Shown: one piece after another, positions 62,067 through 64,000 of the stretch
Layout: every line of letters starts with the position of its first letter
How positions within the stretch are numbered: position 1 is the stretch's first letter
Assembly: GCA_025808375.1 (NCBI GenBank)
Contig: CP061009.1
Span: 1,240,001-1,304,000, forward strand
Reading direction: 5' to 3'
DNA length: 64,000 nucleotides
From: Duncaniella muricolitica
GTDB taxonomy: Bacteria > Bacteroidota > Bacteroidia > Bacteroidales > Muribaculaceae
The notes under the pieces: model-generated
Told to the model about the DNA's origin: nothing
What the model saw: the letters and a program-made list of their open reading frames with translations, nothing else
Databases searched by the model: none
Position numbers and translations under genes: made by a program

Positions 62067-63431
62067 CTATTTGGCTTCTGAGGTATCATCGTCGGCCGAC
62101 GCTGCTTTTTTGAGTCTGCGGCGGCGGGCCAGATGCCATGCCAGAAGTTTGCCGCTGCGGTCGAGTGCGAGCAGTATGAGCAAAATTATAACAAACGGCG
62201 TGGTGACAAGTTTCAGCACATAGCCCGTTTCGGGGTTGAGCGAACGTATCAGCCTGTCGTGGGGAGTCTCGGTGATGAATGAATAGCCTATCGACGAGAG
62301 CGTCCGCTTCCACATCACGGTGCCGTGGTCGAGATATACGAGAGCGGCATTGCCGCGGGCCAGCTCCTTGAGCATCTTGGGGTCGGCCTGATAGATTGGA
62401 TAGGAGGCCATGGATATGTCCTTCCAGTGTTCCATGCCCTCTTCATCGCTGTTGATGAGGGCTATGAGCGAGCCGCCGCGACCGGTGATGAAGTCGTTGA
62501 GCTCGTTGATGATATAGGTGTATGAGAGGTCTACGTCATGGATGTCGGGGATGGTGACGAGAAACTGTTCGGTCTCGCTGTCGATGATGTCGGCCGTGAT
62601 GTCCTCGCCGTCCTCGATTACGGTGAAGCCGTCGGTATTTATTTCGCCTCCGCTCACAAGCTTGCGGCTCACGAAGGTCCAGGTGGAGTCGGGCAGAGCG
62701 TCGATGGTGAAGGTCTCCTCGAGTCCGTCCTTGGAGTAGGTGTATTCATACACTGTCTCGGCAGCCGTGTCGTCGTCAGTGTCGTCGTCATAGTCGGGTG
62801 GCAGGAGTGTGGTGCCGGCTGTGTACTGGCGGAAGTCGATGAGCGGCTGCACGTTATAGCCGTAAAACTCTATGGCCAGAATATAGAGGGTTACCAGGCC
62901 TCCAACAATCCATTGTGTGTAAGGGAAAAACAATCCCGACACGCGTGTATTGTAAAGGATGAGATAGACGAGTGCCGCCGAGATGAATATGTTTTTGACA
63001 AACGTGGCGGTGTTGGAGATGATGAGAAAGTCGCCGAAACATCCGCAGTCGTCGACCGGCGAATAGAGGGCGATATAAAGTGTGAGCGGCAGCATAACGG
63101 CCATCATGGCCGAGAGCAGCCACACGGCTGTACGGCGGTAACATCCGAGCAACACCATGAAGCCCCATACAAATTCATAGGCCCCGAGGGCAAAGGCGGC
63201 GCATGTCACGAGCGAGCGCGGCACATCCCAGCCCCATACGGTGAAGTATTCGCTGATTTTTATTACACTGCCCCACGGGTCGATGCCTTTGACAAAGCCC
63301 GACATGATGAAGGTCGCACCGATGAGTATGCGCAGCAGCCACACGGCTGCCGGATGATAGAGCCGTTCGCGCAGCGGGCGGTGAGGGGTGTCAGTCGGCT
63401 TGGGTGAGTTTGATGACTGCGAAGACTGCAT
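62067..63431 (-). CDS. BT_3928-like membrane protein with DoxX-type domain
   Basis: A 454-residue inner-membrane protein. Membrane segments lie at about 28-46, 68-90, 95-115, 130-150 and 160-180, in a DoxX/MauE-like layout with DDCGCFGDFL between two. A periplasmic acidic stretch (DYDDDTDDDTAAET, about 203-218) and a long soluble domain follow. One last segment lies at about 410-428, then a basic tail. The open frame extends to 63500, but that would overlap the upstream gene by 110 nt with Ser/Thr-rich sequence; ATG 63431 overlaps it by 41 nt. DUF1599 and this family are neighbours in other Bacteroidales. Function unknown. Confidence 0.82.
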   Translation of the reverse strand: MQSSQSSNSPKPTDTPHRPLRERLYHPAAVWLLRILIGATFIMSGFVKGIDPWGSVIKISEYFTVWGWDVPRSLVTCAAFALGAYEFVWGFMVLLGCYRRTAVWLLSAMMAVMLPLTLYIALYSPVDDCGCFGDFLIISNTATFVKNIFISAALVYLILYNTRVSGLFFPYTQWIVGGLVTLYILAIEFYGYNVQPLIDFRQYTAGTTLLPPDYDDDTDDDTAAETVYEYTYSKDGLEETFTIDALPDSTWTFVSRKLVSGGEINTDGFTVIEDGEDITADIIDSETEQFLVTIPDIHDVDLSYTYIINELNDFITGRGGSLIALINSDEEGMEHWKDISMASYPIYQADPKMLKELARGNAALVYLDHGTVMWKRTLSSIGYSFITETPHDRLIRSLNPETGYVLKLVTTPFVIILLILLALDRSGKLLAWHLARRRRLKKAASADDDTSEAK

Positions 63432-63930
63432 AGTTGATGATGTCGAGATAGTTGGAGTCGATGCCTTCCGAGATGATGGTGTGGCCTGAGTTGCCTTCAA
63501 TCTCCTTGACTCGCTGTATCTTGGTGAGTATGAAGTCGGTGTAGGAGTTAACTCTCATTCCGCGCCATGCGTCGCCATAGTCGTGGGTCTTGGCGGCCAT
63601 TAGGTCGCGCGCGGTCTTCATCTTTTCGTCATAGAGAGCCATGGCACGGTCGGGGGTGATGTCGGCGTTGTCGGCATAGCCAAGCTGGAGCTGTATCAGC
63701 CCGACCAGTCCATAGTTTATTATGGCCATAAATTCGCCGAGCACGCCCTCGTCGACCATCGCTTCCTCTTCCTCGAGTGTGCGGATGCGCTTGGCCTTGA
63801 TGTAGAGCTGGTCGGTGATGGAGCGCGGACGCATTATGCGCCATGAGGCTCCGTAGTCGCGGAGCTTTTTGTCAAAGATGTCACGGCATAGAGCCAGGGC
63901 GGAGTCAAATTGTGAGAGTGTGTCGCTCAT
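63391..63930 (-). CDS. DUF1599 protein (tandem nucleotide-hydrolase-like repeats)
   Basis: A 179-residue all-helical protein with two related halves: KLRDYGASWRIMRPRSITDQ (22-41) and KTHDYGDAWRGMRVNSYTDF (about 113-132), each followed by EFMAIINYG- or DIINYAV-type helices. This two-copy form is DUF1599; function not established, though the helical EIIN-like parts recall MazG-type folds. First gene seen of the minus-strand operon; its end overlaps the next gene. Confidence 0.9.
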   Translation of the reverse strand: MSDTLSQFDSALALCRDIFDKKLRDYGASWRIMRPRSITDQLYIKAKRIRTLEEEEAMVDEGVLGEFMAIINYGLVGLIQLQLGYADNADITPDRAMALYDEKMKTARDLMAAKTHDYGDAWRGMRVNSYTDFILTKIQRVKEIEGNSGHTIISEGIDSNYLDIINYAVFAVIKLTQAD

Positions 63931-64000
63931 TGGATTGTGATGGATGGTCTGAATCTGTGAGTGTGAATCAGATAGATAATAAAAAATGCCGTCGCAAGAG
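63931..64000. other. Window edge
   Basis: Seventy nt upstream of the DUF1599 gene. The end, read on the minus strand, has a GCGACGGC then T6, which may be the tail of another gene's terminator cut by the edge. Confidence 0.3.

Noticed and set aside
62538..63407. 289-codon plus-strand frame opposite the BT_3928-like gene
   Set aside because: Shadow of a gene with clear membrane segments; no start context.

Overview
The window is a chromosomal segment of a gut Bacteroidales bacterium, most likely of the Muribaculaceae (S24-7) or a close relative. The evidence is two SusC/SusD outer-membrane import loci, an ECF sigma/FecR pair, GLPGLI, DUF4843, PKD-like, BT_3928-type and DUF1599 proteins, many TAnnTTTG -7 boxes, several preceded by TTG 19-20 nt upstream, and a moderately GC-rich coding style. 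I called 44 protein genes. I saw no rRNA, tRNA, CRISPR array, IS element or prophage.

Layout. (1) 1-5549, plus strand: the end of a xylan-type utilisation operon (CE1-like esterase, GH97 fused to an SGNH/CE6-like esterase, GH43). (2) 5646-6965: der. (3) 7208-17738, minus strand: a SusC-SusD-DUF4843-PKD-like operon, visibly more AT-rich than its neighbours, followed by a periplasmic thioredoxin, a trypsin-like protease and a GLPGLI protein. (4) 18074-24099: maf, clpC, a YitT-family protein, an alpha/beta hydrolase and an inositol-monophosphatase-family gene. (5) 24283-30875: a complete histidine utilisation set in the order ftcD-hutU-hutH-hutI, taking histidine to glutamate with the one-carbon unit passed to tetrahydrofolate. 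(6) 30967-32151: an MFS transporter. (7) 32309-43742: an ECF sigma gene divergent from fecR, then an STN-containing SusC, a SusD, two TlpA-like lipoproteins and a protein ending in a DsbD-alpha-like domain. (8) 43818-48831: a potassium-channel-like protein, an ABC-F ATPase with one degenerate half, an AT-rich orphan gene, an iron-type alcohol dehydrogenase and a DUF4332 protein. (9) 48995-53015: mutA-mutB. (10) 53312-63930, minus strand: a housekeeping run of DUF1599, BT_3928-like, dgt, TPM/zinc-ribbon protein, parA, parB, DUF5683, LysM lytic transglycosylase and a sodium-dependent transporter.

The most interesting theme is that both SusCD loci lack glycosidases and instead carry periplasmic thiol-redox proteins. 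One also has a secreted protease; the other is placed under an ECF/anti-sigma pair and a signal-transducing SusC. I infer uptake of protein- or peptide-derived, possibly disulfide-bonded, material with linked thiol chemistry; substrate and mechanism cannot be read from sequence. Other points of note are the asymmetric ABC-F, a channel with a TVGCD filter, a possibly leaderless GTG-started sigma gene, long hairpins built from short repeats between convergent genes, and an exact 49-bp tandem duplication upstream of mutA.
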